Assembly (NCBI GenBank): GCA_003150615.1
Contig: QALN01000004.1
Location: 62,001-126,000, forward strand
Origin: Flavobacteriales bacterium
Lineage (GTDB): Bacteria > Bacteroidota > Bacteroidia > Flavobacteriales > UBA1820
DNA: 64,000 nucleotides
Reading direction: 5' to 3'
Below the pieces are notes generated by a model. That model did no database searches and had not been told where the DNA came from. It worked only from the letters and a program-made list of their open reading frames with translations. A program made the position numbers and the translations under genes. Shown here piece after piece: positions 53,893 through 62,214 of the stretch; the stretch's first letter is position 1, and the number at the start of each line of letters is the position of its first letter.

Positions 53893-54075
53893 CGCCACGG
53901 TCATAGCCCGTTCGATGTTTTTTTGTTCACCGACATCACTCGGCACGGGAATAGGCTGTTCGACGGTCATAGAACGTTTGACGCTTATTTCTGTCCCGCC
54001 GGGGCAATCATGTCGCAGGCAGAAACTGTCTGATGTTGATATTTGTTCCGCCGGGATCACCCGGCTGTCCAGCGA
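53893..54075 (+). repeat. Cluster of dispersed hairpin repeats, copies 6-8
   Basis: Successive modules: CACGGTCATAGCCCG with TTCGATGTT and TTCACCGACATCACTCGG (53897-53943); then TTCGA-CGGTCATAGAACG-TTTGACGCTTATT (53958-53990) with a CCGCCGGGG tail; then TTCCGCCGGGATCACCCGGC (54046-54065). They sit in the 312-base gap between cdaA and rimO and make it the densest place in the window. Confidence 0.75.
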
Positions 54076-54132
54076 GGCCACTCGCCATCCTGTCCGGTCA
54101 AAAATACGCAAATACTTCCAATGTACGGCAAC

Positions 54133-55443
54133 TTAAGGTACCGGTATCCCGAAAAGGTCGTACACACCGGCGGATGTCACTTCCACCTTGACGAAACCGC
54201 CTGTCGGCACGCGGTATTTCTCGCGGTCGATGAACACGTCGTTGTCCACTTCGGGCGAATCGTACTCCGTACGGCCGATGTAAACGTCCGGCTGTTCCGT
54301 GTCGATTAGCACGCGGAGCGTCTTTCCGACTTTTTCCTCGTTTTTTTGCAGGGATATTTCACGCTGAACCTCCATGAGCTCCTCAACGCGGCGTTGTTTT
54401 TCTTCGTCGGGCACGTCGTCTTCCAGTTGTGCGGCCGATGTGCCTTCTTCCTCGGAATAGGCGAAGCATCCCATGCGGTCGAAACGTTGTCCCTGCACCC
54501 ATGCTTTGAGTTCTTCGAATTCTTCGGGCGTTTCTCCGGGATAACCGACGATAAGAGTGGTGCGGAGCGCTACTCCAGGCACTTTTTCGCGTATTTTGTC
54601 CAAAAGGGCGTTTATCTGTTCTTTTGTCGAGCCGCGTTTCATGGATTTGAGTATGCGGTCCGAAATGTGCTGCAACGGTATATCGAGATACTTGCATACT
54701 TTCGGTTCGGAAGCCATGACTTCTAGAACATCCTCCGGGAAACCGTTCGGATAGGCATAGTGCAGGCGTATCCACTCTATGCCGTCCACTTCGGCTATCC
54801 CGCGCACCAGGTCGGCAAGACGGCGGCGGCCGTAGAGGTCCATCCCGTAGTATGTCAGGTCCTGTGCGATGAGTATAAGTTCTTTAACCCCTTTGGAGGC
54901 AAGGATACGCGCCTCTTCGATGAGTTCTTCAACGGGTCTCGATATGTGTTTGCCGCGTATAAGTGGTATGGCGCAATACGAGCACGCACGGTCGCAGCCT
55001 TCGGAAATCTTCAGGTATGCGTAATGCCGCGGGGTGGAGAGCAGCCGTTCCCCTGCAAGTTCTTTTTTGTAATCGGCGCCAAGGACGGCGAGTATGGCTT
55101 TCATGTCGTTTACTCCGTAAAAACCGTCCACTTCGGGCAGTTCCCCGCGCAGTTCGTCCATATAGCGCTGCGACAGGCAGCCCGATACGTACAGCCGGTC
55201 TATTTCGCCGCGGCGTTTGCGTTCGACCTGTTCCAGTATGGCGTTTACCGACTGTTCCTTGGCATCGCCGATAAATCCGCACGTGTTCACCACGACGATA
55301 TTGCCATGGCCTTCGTGAGATACTTCACGGCCTTGTTTTTCGAGTTGTCCGGCCAGTGTTTCCGAGTCGTACAGGTTTTTGGAACATCCGAGGGTTATAA
55401 TGTTCACTGCGGGTTGTTTGCGCCCGTTTTCCTTGGTCTTCAT
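54133..55443 (-). CDS. rimO: Ribosomal protein S12 methylthiotransferase RimO
   Basis: A 436-residue radical-SAM enzyme that adds a beta-methylthio group to Asp of ribosomal protein S12. The auxiliary cluster Cys are at 20, 55 and 89, and the radical-SAM CxxxCxxC is at 150/154/157 (GCDRACSYCAIPL). A C-terminal TRAM domain lies around 370-436. It follows the Gfo/Idh gene by 10 bases. Confidence 0.96.
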   Translation of the reverse strand: MKTKENGRKQPAVNIITLGCSKNLYDSETLAGQLEKQGREVSHEGHGNIVVVNTCGFIGDAKEQSVNAILEQVERKRRGEIDRLYVSGCLSQRYMDELRGELPEVDGFYGVNDMKAILAVLGADYKKELAGERLLSTPRHYAYLKISEGCDRACSYCAIPLIRGKHISRPVEELIEEARILASKGVKELILIAQDLTYYGMDLYGRRRLADLVRGIAEVDGIEWIRLHYAYPNGFPEDVLEVMASEPKVCKYLDIPLQHISDRILKSMKRGSTKEQINALLDKIREKVPGVALRTTLIVGYPGETPEEFEELKAWVQGQRFDRMGCFAYSEEEGTSAAQLEDDVPDEEKQRRVEELMEVQREISLQKNEEKVGKTLRVLIDTEQPDVYIGRTEYDSPEVDNDVFIDREKYRVPTGGFVKVEVTSAGVYDLFGIPVP

Positions 55444-55453
55444 ACTCTCTTTT

Positions 55454-56449
55454 TTATTTGGAGGAATTTTCGAACCTGCCTGCGTGGCGGTCTATGTCGC
55501 GCATTATGTCGAGGGCTACCTTAAGCGCGGCTGTGCCTTGTTCGATCGTAACGGGAGGGGTCGTGCCTTGTTCGATCGCGCGTGCGAAAGAGTTCAGTTC
55601 GTCCAGTATGGCGTTATTCTGCGGGGCCTGTGGCTTTTCGAAGATTATCTGTTTGCTCACGCCTTCGGCGTTGGTCAGTATCATGTCGTAGTCGCCGGGC
55701 GATTGAGGAGCGTCGTGTATGCGCAGTATCTCGGCTTCTTTTTTCAGGAAATCGACTGCTATGTAGGCGTCGCGCTGGAAAATGCGTGTCTTGCGCATAT
55801 TTTTCATCGATATGCGGCTGGTGGTAAGGTTGGCTACGCAGCCGTTTTCGAACTCGATGCGGGCATTGGCTATGTCGGGCGTGTCGCTGATCACGCGTGC
55901 GCCGCTGGCTGAAAGCGTTTTCACGGGTGAGCCTACGATGTTCAGTATGGCGTCGATGTCGTGTATCATAAGGTCCAGAACGACCGGCACGTCCGTGCCG
56001 CGCGGGTTGAACTCCGAGAGGCGGTGGGCTTCGATGAACGCCGGATTTTTTATGTGGGGACGAACGGCGGTGAATGCCGGATTGAACCTTTCGACGTGGC
56101 CGACCTGCGCTTTGAGTCCTTTTTCAGCCAGCATGAGCATAAGTTCTTCGGCCTGCTGGACGGTGGTTGTGACCGGTTTTTCGATAAAGACGTGGCGGCC
56201 TTTTTCAATGGCTCTTTTGGCGCATTCGAAGTGGTGAATGGTAGGGGTTACTATGTCCACCACGTCCACGTCGTCAATAAGGCTGTCCATGTCCGGATAG
56301 GCCTTTACGCCCAGTTCTTCGGATACTTTGGCGGCGTTTTCGGCGCACGGGTCGTAAAATCCGACCAGGGAGTAATGTTCCGACTGGCCGAGAAGGCGCA
56401 GATGTATTTTTCCCAAATGTCCTGCTCCCAGGACTCCGGCTTTGAGCAT
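55454..56449 (-). CDS. Gfo/Idh/MocA family oxidoreductase
   Basis: A 331-residue NAD(P)-dependent sugar oxidoreductase. The Rossmann GXGXXG is GVLGAGHLGKIHL near the start, the EKP motif (IEKPVTTTV) is present, and the substrate half has a His-x-x-x-Asp pair in LDLMIHDIDAIL. Its substrate is unknown; UDP-sugar 3-dehydrogenase or similar is possible. An upstream ATG at 56485 would add 12 residues; the start at 56449 (MLKAGVLGAGHLG) is used. Upstream of rimO with a 10-base gap. Confidence 0.88.
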   Translation of the reverse strand: MLKAGVLGAGHLGKIHLRLLGQSEHYSLVGFYDPCAENAAKVSEELGVKAYPDMDSLIDDVDVVDIVTPTIHHFECAKRAIEKGRHVFIEKPVTTTVQQAEELMLMLAEKGLKAQVGHVERFNPAFTAVRPHIKNPAFIEAHRLSEFNPRGTDVPVVLDLMIHDIDAILNIVGSPVKTLSASGARVISDTPDIANARIEFENGCVANLTTSRISMKNMRKTRIFQRDAYIAVDFLKKEAEILRIHDAPQSPGDYDMILTNAEGVSKQIIFEKPQAPQNNAILDELNSFARAIEQGTTPPVTIEQGTAALKVALDIMRDIDRHAGRFENSSK

Positions 56450-56601
56450 GGTATTTTTCGTATTTAAGATTTTTATCGCTTGCAAATTTACTAAGAATTC
56501 ACCGAAAAGCCATGTTTTTACGGCGGTAATGGCGTTTGCAGGCGAGAAATAAATACCGGGCCGGAAATGGCGTATGGATAAAAATTCGTTACTTTGCCGT
56601 T

Positions 56602-57498
56602 ATGGAAAAGGAAAAAAACAAGCATAAATCGGGTTTTGTCAATATCATAGGCAATCCGAATGTAGGCAAATCTACGTTGATGAACGCCCTTGTGGGACGC
56701 GAGTTGTCGATAATCACATCCAAGGCCCAGACTACGCGGCACCGGATATTGGGTATAGTCAGCGGCGATGATTTCCAGATAGTGTTTTCGGATACTCCGG
56801 GGATAATAAAGCCGGCATACAAACTTCAGGAGTCGATGATGGGTTTCGTGAAAGAGGCGTTCGACGATGCCGACGTGTTGTTGTACATGGTCGAGCCTGG
56901 AATGAAAGACCTCAAAGACGATGCTTTTTACCGCAAGATAGAAAATTCGCAGGTGCCTGTGTTTTTGATAATAAACAAGATAGATACGATAGACCAGAAG
57001 ACGCTTGAGGAAACGGTTGCGTACTGGCACGGGAGGTTGCCCGTAGCGGAAATATTCCCGTTGTCGGCGTTGGAAAAATTCGGTGTGGAAAACCTCCTGT
57101 CGGGTATTGTGGAAGCGCTTCCGGAAGGCCCGGCCTATTATCCGAAAGATTCGCTGACCGACAAACCGGAGCGTTTTTTCGTCAATGAGATAATACGCCA
57201 GAAAATACTGCTCAACTACAAGAAGGAAGTGCCTTATTCGGTCGAGGTGGAGACGGAGGAATTCCTGGAGGAGCAGGATATCATACGCATACGGGCCGTG
57301 ATATATGTCGAACGGCAGAGCCAGCGCGGGATATTGATAGGCCACAAGGGCAGCGCATTGAAAAAGGTAGGTATGCAGGCTCGCATGGACATCGAAAAAT
57401 TCTTCGGCAAGAAAGTGTTCCTCGAAACTTTTGTAAAGGTGGACGACAATTGGCGCAGCGACCAGCGGAAGCTCCGCCGTTACGGTTACGAACACTGA
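56602..57498 (+). CDS. era: GTPase Era
   Basis: A 298-residue GTPase that binds 16S rRNA 3' end in 30S maturation. The G1 motif is GNPNVGKS at 17-24, G3 is DTPGI and G4 is NKID. A C-terminal KH domain (GVENLL... GHKGSALKKVGMQARMDIEKFF) ends the protein. The ATG at 56602 (MEKEKNKHKSGFVNIIGNPNVGKS) was chosen over 56536, since TTACTTTG promoter-like sequence falls just before it. The opposite-strand frame 56518-57495 is only its shadow. Confidence 0.96.
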   Translation: MEKEKNKHKSGFVNIIGNPNVGKSTLMNALVGRELSIITSKAQTTRHRILGIVSGDDFQIVFSDTPGIIKPAYKLQESMMGFVKEAFDDADVLLYMVEPGMKDLKDDAFYRKIENSQVPVFLIINKIDTIDQKTLEETVAYWHGRLPVAEIFPLSALEKFGVENLLSGIVEALPEGPAYYPKDSLTDKPERFFVNEIIRQKILLNYKKEVPYSVEVETEEFLEEQDIIRIRAVIYVERQSQRGILIGHKGSALKKVGMQARMDIEKFFGKKVFLETFVKVDDNWRSDQRKLRRYGYEH

Positions 57499-57502
57499 CG
57501 CA

Positions 57503-57592
57503 GGCCGCGGTCATAGACCGTTCGATGTTAATCATCAGATGTTAATATCTGTTTCGCCGGGACCACCTGCGGTCCATAGACCGTTTGATGTT
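57503..57592 (+). repeat. Dispersed hairpin repeat, copy 9
   Basis: CGCGGTCATAGACCG, TTCGATGTTAATCATCAG, TTCGCCGGGACCACCTGCGG and a second TCCATAGACCG/TTTGATGTT. The TTAATCATCAG core also appears at 34.99 kb. It lies between era and the small membrane protein. Confidence 0.75.
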
Positions 57593-57645
57593 TGTTTTTG
57601 TCGCTATAAAGAGTATGTAATTCAAATTGAAATACGCTTGTAAAA

Positions 57646-57843
57646 ATGAATACGTCTTTGATACATCGCGCACTGGCAGTTACGGCAGTGGTTCTGCTCG
57701 TACTTTCGTTCACCGGTTACGTGCCGGAGGATTCCTCGCTTACTGTAAAACTGATAGCGGCCGTAATGCTGGCGTTGGCTGTGATACTGCGCGCGGTTGA
57801 AAAAAACAGGGAAAAGAAGAACAACACAACCAAAAAACGATAA
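57646..57843 (+). CDS. Small two-helix membrane protein
   Basis: A 65-residue protein with two hydrophobic helices (about 9-25 and 35-53), a short polar turn between them (YVPEDSSLT) and a basic Lys-Arg-rich C-terminus (KNREKKNNTTKKR). No family recognised. The sharply hydrophobic pattern and the 5-base gap to the nitroreductase-like gene argue that it is real and co-transcribed. Confidence 0.6.
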   Translation: MNTSLIHRALAVTAVVLLVLSFTGYVPEDSSLTVKLIAAVMLALAVILRAVEKNREKKNNTTKKR

Positions 57844-57848
57844 ATATT

Positions 57849-58433
57849 ATGAAAACATTAGTCTTTTCGCTCGTGCTTACGGCGGTATGCACCGTCTGTG
57901 CGGCACAGGACGGGCAAAAACCCGTAAGATTGGAAAAACCGGATATTGAGCGTCCGGGTACGGTCATGAAAGCTCTTTCGGAGAGAAAATCCACACGGGA
58001 GTTTTCCCGGAAAGAACTGTCGCTGCGCGATTTGTCGGACTTGCTGTGGGCAGCCAACGGGGTAAACCGTCCGGACGGCAGACGCACAGCTCCCTCGGCG
58101 TTGAACAAACAGGATATAAGCGTTTATGTCTGCATGGCCGGCGGTTCTTACCTGTACGACCATAAATCGCACTCGCTCGTGCCGGTGTCCGCAGGCGATA
58201 CCCGTCCGGTTAAAGAGGCCCCGGTGTGTCTGGTTCTGGTGGCCGACGAAGATACGCCTTGGGCGGGAATGGATGCCGGCATAGTGTCGCAGAACATATC
58301 GGTATTCTGCTCGTCGGCAAATCTGGCTACCGTTCCACGCGGTTCTATGGATAAAAAGGCACTGGCGCAGGCTCTTAAACTGGATGGAAAACAGGTTCCT
58401 TTGCTGAACCATCCGGTAGGGTATTTCAAATAA
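57849..58433 (+). CDS. Exported nitroreductase / SagB-type oxidoreductase
   Basis: A 194-residue FMN-binding nitroreductase-fold protein with a signal peptide (MKTLVFSLVLTAVCTVCAAQ), so probably periplasmic or a lipoprotein-like exported enzyme. The core shows LSERKSTREFSRKELSL and LSDLLWAANGVNRPDGRRTAPSA (flavin-binding Arg/Ser/Arg). The usual C-terminal GYP-type motif is HPVGYFK. Export is notable because most relatives are cytosolic. Confidence 0.82.
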   Translation: MKTLVFSLVLTAVCTVCAAQDGQKPVRLEKPDIERPGTVMKALSERKSTREFSRKELSLRDLSDLLWAANGVNRPDGRRTAPSALNKQDISVYVCMAGGSYLYDHKSHSLVPVSAGDTRPVKEAPVCLVLVADEDTPWAGMDAGIVSQNISVFCSSANLATVPRGSMDKKALAQALKLDGKQVPLLNHPVGYFK

Positions 58434-58455
58434 ACGCGGGGATACGGCCTTGCGT

Positions 58456-58515
58456 CGCATAAGAACACAAAAGCCCGGAACGGAATGCCGTTCCGGGCTT
58501 TTGTGTTCTTATGCG
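58456..58515. terminator. Very long bidirectional hairpin
   Basis: A 28-bp perfectly paired stem (outer bases CGCATAAGAACACAAAAG, inner AGCCCGGAACGG) with a 4-nt loop, between two convergent genes. The middle AAAAGCCCGG / CCGGGCTTTT is the classic terminator part; the outer 14 base pairs are extra. Confidence 0.88.
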
Positions 58516-58525
58516 GATATGTATT

Positions 58526-59113
58526 TTAGCCGTAGATATACAGGCTCATCAGTTCTACCATGTTGTTGACTCCGAGTTTGCGGAAAAGGCGGTTTTTGTA
58601 AGTGCTGACGGTTTTGTCGTTTATGCCGAGTTGTTTTGATATCTGAACCAGCTGGCGTCCTTCGATAAGGTTCACTAGTATATCCGTCTCCCTGCGCGAT
58701 AGTTTTCTCATACGGCTGCCGAACGAGGGGGCGGGCATGCTGGCTTTTCCATTCGCCGCTTTTTTTATTCCGGATTTGATGTCTTCGATGCTGCTGTCGC
58801 CTGGCAATATGCCGTCGGCTCCTTCCATGGAAGCCATAAGGTTGAACAGGTAGCTGTTTTTACCGGGGCTGTAAAGTATTATTTTCATATTGGGTTGCAG
58901 CTCCTTGAAACTCTTGACGAGTCCCAGTCCGTCGCGGTCGGCAAACTGTCTCGACATTAGAAAAATTTCTATTTCTTTGGATTTTATTTTGTCGAGCGTT
59001 TCTTTGCTGTCGGCAGAGCTTCCGACTACTGAAAAATCGCCGTCATCCTTAAATATCGATGTTAGATATTCGCAAACAATGTTTTGCGGGTGCGAAATGA
59101 ATAGTTTTATCAT
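58526..59113 (-). CDS. Atypical LuxR-type response regulator
   Basis: A 195-residue protein with an N-terminal receiver-like fold and a C-terminal LuxR HTH (LSRRETDILVNLIEGRQ to YKNRLFRKLGVNN). The receiver has lost its chemistry: the acidic pair is replaced by Ile6-Ser7, the phosphoacceptor Asp is Ser54 (LMSRQF) and the conserved Lys is Pro104. Ser82 remains at the switch position. It is therefore probably not regulated by phosphorylation at the usual site. No kinase gene is adjacent; the TPR kinase at 62.2 kb is a nearby but unproven partner. Confidence 0.88.
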   Translation of the reverse strand: MIKLFISHPQNIVCEYLTSIFKDDGDFSVVGSSADSKETLDKIKSKEIEIFLMSRQFADRDGLGLVKSFKELQPNMKIILYSPGKNSYLFNLMASMEGADGILPGDSSIEDIKSGIKKAANGKASMPAPSFGSRMRKLSRRETDILVNLIEGRQLVQISKQLGINDKTVSTYKNRLFRKLGVNNMVELMSLYIYG

Positions 59114-59144
59114 GGCGCCATTTATTTTCTTATAAACTTTCGCA

Positions 59145-59183
59145 CAAAAATATCTATTTATTTTTCGTTAGAAAAATTTCTAA
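59145..59183 (-). promoter_or_regulatory. Promoter and operator-like palindrome of the response regulator
   Basis: Minus strand TATTTTTG (59145-59152) is a TAnnTTTG match 32 bases before the gene. At 59168-59183, across the -33 region, there is the perfect palindrome TTAGAAA-AA-TTTCTAA. A dimeric HTH regulator, perhaps the gene's own product, could bind it. Confidence 0.5.
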
Positions 59184-59404
59184 TATAGATTTTTCACTAA
59201 TGGATAGTTAATTTTTACTCTAAGCTCAATAATAGACTGTACGGAATTTTGCTTTTCCGTAAACCGCATCCACGCGTCCTGTAGCAAGCAGTCCGGACGA
59301 AAGAATGCGGGATGAAAGATGAGCGGTATGACATGGCCGGTATTTTTAATGTTTTTTACGTTCAATAAAATGCAGTCCGCAATAAAAATGTGCGGAAAAA
59401 AGAT

Positions 59405-59412
59405 TATATTTG
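59405..59412 (+). promoter_or_regulatory. Promoter -7 element of guaB
   Basis: TATATTTG, a perfect match, 37 bases before the guaB ATG; the upstream TTTG box is missing at the expected spacing. The 335-base gap 59114-59448 shows nothing else except the regulator promoter. Confidence 0.6.
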
Positions 59413-59448
59413 CATGCAATTATTAACCAATCAAAAAATAATTGCATA

Positions 59449-60918
59449 ATGCCTGACTTCAGCGATAAAATAGTAGGGCTGGGACTCACTTACGACGACG
59501 TACTACTGGTTCCGGCGTATTCCTCGGTAATACCCAAAGACGTTTCCATAAAAAGCCGTTTTTCGCGCAACATAGTGCTCAACACCCCTGTGGTGTCTTC
59601 TGCTATGGACACGGTGACAGAGACCGCTATGGCCATAGCTATGGCTCAGGAAGGCGGCATAGGCGTGATACACAAGAATATGAGCGTGGCCGAACAGGCA
59701 AAGATGATCGCTACCGTAAAGCGCGAGGAAAGCGGAATGATACTCGATCCGATAATGCTGCCTCCCGATGCTACGGTGGCCGATGCCAAGAGCTGCATGC
59801 ATGAGTATTCGATAGGTGGGATACCTATCGTGGACGGCGATAAAAAACTGATAGGCATAGTGACCAACCGCGACCTGCGTTTTGAAAAACAGGGCGACAA
59901 GCCGCTGTCCAGAATAATGAGCACCAAACTGATAACGTGCCCCGTGGGTACTACTCTGGACCAGGCCGAGGAGATACTGCAGCAGCACAAGATAGAAAAA
60001 CTGCCGGTTGTGGACGAAGCGGGCACGCTGAAAGGGCTGATAACGTTCCGCGACATAACAAAGGTAAAAACTCACCCTAATGCCAACAAGGATAAATACG
60101 GACGCTTGCGTGTGGCTGCGGCCATAGGCGTGGGAGCCGAAAATCTGGCTCGTGCGCGCGCATTGGTAGAGGCGGGGGTTGACGCTTTGGTGATAGACAC
60201 CGCGCACGGGCATTCGGTAAATGTGGTAGATATACTCAGGAACGTGAAGAAAGAATTTCCTGCGATAGACGTGGTGGTAGGCAATATAGCTACTGGAGAG
60301 GCGGCTAAATTCCTGGTGGAGCAGGGAGCCGACGCTGTGAAAGTTGGCATAGGGCCCGGTTCGATATGCACGACAAGGGTAGTGGCCGGAGTGGGTTATC
60401 CGCAGTTCTCCGCAGTGATGGAAGTTGCAAAGGCGATAGAAGGTTCCGGTGTGCCTATCATTGCCGACGGAGGTGTAAAATATACTGGCGACATACCGAA
60501 GGCTATCGCTGCCGGCGCCGATTGCGTGATGTTGGGCTCTATGTTGGCAGGTACGCAGGAGAGTCCGGGCGAGACTATCATTTACGAAGGGCGCAAATAC
60601 AAGACATACAGGGGTATGGGCTCGATAGAGGCTATGGAAAAAGGTTCCAAGGACCGTTATTTCCAAAGCGGCGAGAACGACAACCGAAAACTCGTCCCGG
60701 AAGGTATAGTGGGACGTGTGCCGTATAAGGGGACGTTGTCGGAATCCATGCATCAGTTTATCGGCGGGCTTCGCGCTGGCATGGGTTATTGCGGAGCGCC
60801 TGATGTGGATACGATGAAAAAATCCGCACGTTTCGTGCAGATAACTTCTTCGGGCATACGCGAGTCCCACCCGCACGATATAACGATAACCAAGGAGGCG
60901 CCTAATTATTCGCGTTGA
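59449..60918 (+). CDS. guaB: Inosine-5'-monophosphate dehydrogenase
   Basis: A 489-residue IMPDH, the committed step to GMP. The barrel starts [21 protein letters not shown]. Tandem CBS domains (~95-210) carry [17 protein letters not shown], and the catalytic Cys is in [15 protein letters not shown]. The flap GMGSIEAM follows. An in-frame ATG at 59410 adds 13 residues but overlaps the promoter; [11 protein letters not shown] at 59449 is the family start. Confidence 0.97.
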   Translation: MPDFSDKIVGLGLTYDDVLLVPAYSSVIPKDVSIKSRFSRNIVLNTPVVSSAMDTVTETAMAIAMAQEGGIGVIHKNMSVAEQAKMIATVKREESGMILDPIMLPPDATVADAKSCMHEYSIGGIPIVDGDKKLIGIVTNRDLRFEKQGDKPLSRIMSTKLITCPVGTTLDQAEEILQQHKIEKLPVVDEAGTLKGLITFRDITKVKTHPNANKDKYGRLRVAAAIGVGAENLARARALVEAGVDALVIDTAHGHSVNVVDILRNVKKEFPAIDVVVGNIATGEAAKFLVEQGADAVKVGIGPGSICTTRVVAGVGYPQFSAVMEVAKAIEGSGVPIIADGGVKYTGDIPKAIAAGADCVMLGSMLAGTQESPGETIIYEGRKYKTYRGMGSIEAMEKGSKDRYFQSGENDNRKLVPEGIVGRVPYKGTLSESMHQFIGGLRAGMGYCGAPDVDTMKKSARFVQITSSGIRESHPHDITITKEAPNYSR

Positions 60919-60942
60919 TGCGCTAAGGCGAATAACATACGG

Positions 60943-60972
60943 AAAAGCCGGGGAATTTTCCCCGGCTTTTTT
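60943..60972 (+). terminator. Terminator of guaB
   Basis: AAAAGCCGGGGAA / TTCCCCGGCTTTT with a 2-base loop and following T residues, 24 bases after the stop. The remaining 221 bases to tdk hold no recognised element. Confidence 0.92.
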
Positions 60973-61193
60973 ATGCTTTATTTTACTTAATAGTACTTTT
61001 ATCGGTATAAATGTTTAATTCCGCCCGTCTATATCGGCAGGCTGTCCGGCTTTTTTTTGTTGATAAATTGTAGAATAAAAACTTCCGCCCTTGCCCGTCC
61101 CTTTTTATATTTGCCGTAACCGGAAATGCTGTGAACGCTGCCGGAGATAACTCATATTAATCTGCGGCCGTATGCGCCGCATCGGTAAAAAAG

Positions 61194-61820
61194 ATGTTTT
61201 TAGAGAATACGATAAACCACTCCGAATACAGCGGATGGATAGAAGTGATATGCGGTTCCATGTTTTCCGGAAAGACCGAGGAACTGATAAGGAGGCTCAA
61301 ACGCGCTAAGTTCGCACGGCAGAAAGTAGAGATATTCAAGCCTGCGATAGACGTGCGCTATGACGAAGTCAAGGTGGTATCGCACGACCACAACGAGATA
61401 ATTTCCACGCCGGTTTCCCATTCGAGCGAGATATTGCTACGCGCGTCGGGCGTGGATGTGGTCGGGATAGATGAGGCGCAGTTCTTCGATGATGGCATTG
61501 TAGAAGTCTGCAATACGCTTGCCAATACCGGGGTGAGGGTGGTCGTAGCGGGACTCGATATGGATTATCTCGGCCGTCCTTTCGGTCCGATGCCTAATCT
61601 GATGGCTACGGCCGAATATGTGACCAAGGTGCATGCCGTGTGTACGCGCACGGGCAATCTGGCCAATTATACGCACCGGTTGACCAGGAACGATTCCCTG
61701 GTGCTGCTTGGCGAAACTCAGGATTACGAACCGCTTTCCCGCAAGGCTTATTTCATGGCTATGAGGGAACAGGCTGAACACACTGCACCGGAGGATGGAA
61801 AACAGGATAACGATAAATGA
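61194..61820 (+). CDS. tdk: Thymidine kinase
   Basis: A 208-residue type II thymidine kinase. P-loop GSMFSGKT at 21-28; [10 protein letters not shown] is the Walker-B/DEAQF motif at 91-100. The zinc ribbon seen in most homologues is degenerate: only Cys150 remains (CTRTGNLAN), with Thr153, Ser182 and Ala185 at the other positions. It therefore lacks a structural Zn site. Its end overlaps folB. Confidence 0.93.
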   Translation: MFLENTINHSEYSGWIEVICGSMFSGKTEELIRRLKRAKFARQKVEIFKPAIDVRYDEVKVVSHDHNEIISTPVSHSSEILLRASGVDVVGIDEAQFFDDGIVEVCNTLANTGVRVVVAGLDMDYLGRPFGPMPNLMATAEYVTKVHAVCTRTGNLANYTHRLTRNDSLVLLGETQDYEPLSRKAYFMAMREQAEHTAPEDGKQDNDK

Positions 61821-62148
61821 TATCAGGTCGTACGCCTTTCACGGATGTATGGCTGAAGAGGAAAAGACGGGAGCGTTTTTCCGTACGGATGTGGAAATGG
61901 AAACCGATTTCCGTCAGGCGGCCGAAAATGACGATATTTCCGGTACGGTGAATTATGCGGCGGTGTACGGCATAGTGCAGGCGGAAATGAAGATACGTTC
62001 GCGTCTGATAGAGAATGTAGCATACAGGATATTCGTTTCGATTAAAAAAACTTTTCCGCAGATAAAACATCTCAGGATACGCGTGGCTAAACTTAACCCT
62101 CCGATGGACGGAAATGTGGGCAGCGCTGCGGTCGAAATAAACGACTGA
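61795..62148 (+). CDS. folB: Dihydroneopterin aldolase
   Basis: A 117-residue folate-pathway enzyme, cleaving 7,8-dihydroneopterin. It starts [23 protein letters not shown] (Tyr and Glu of the active site). [14 protein letters not shown] is the central block, the LIENVAYRI motif follows and [12 protein letters not shown] is near the end. It overlaps the last 26 bases of tdk in another frame, so it is translationally coupled. Confidence 0.94.
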   Translation: MENRITINDIRSYAFHGCMAEEEKTGAFFRTDVEMETDFRQAAENDDISGTVNYAAVYGIVQAEMKIRSRLIENVAYRIFVSIKKTFPQIKHLRIRVAKLNPPMDGNVGSAAVEIND

Positions 62149-62159
62149 AAGTTCCCTTT

Positions 62160-62191
62160 TTTGGTATTGGATTAAAATATACATATATTTG
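62160..62191 (+). promoter_or_regulatory. Consensus promoter of the TPR sensor kinase
   Basis: TTTG (62160-62163), 20 bases, TATATTTG (62184-62191): an ideal Bacteroidota promoter 24 bases before the ATG at 62215. Confidence 0.8.
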
Positions 62192-62214
62192 TAAATTAAG
62201 GAATGTCCTGATTT

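Noticed and set aside
56518..57495. 325-codon minus-strand open frame
   Set aside because: Antisense to era, which has all G motifs.
59503..60876. 457-codon minus-strand open frame
   Set aside because: Antisense to guaB; His/Tyr/Arg-rich shadow.
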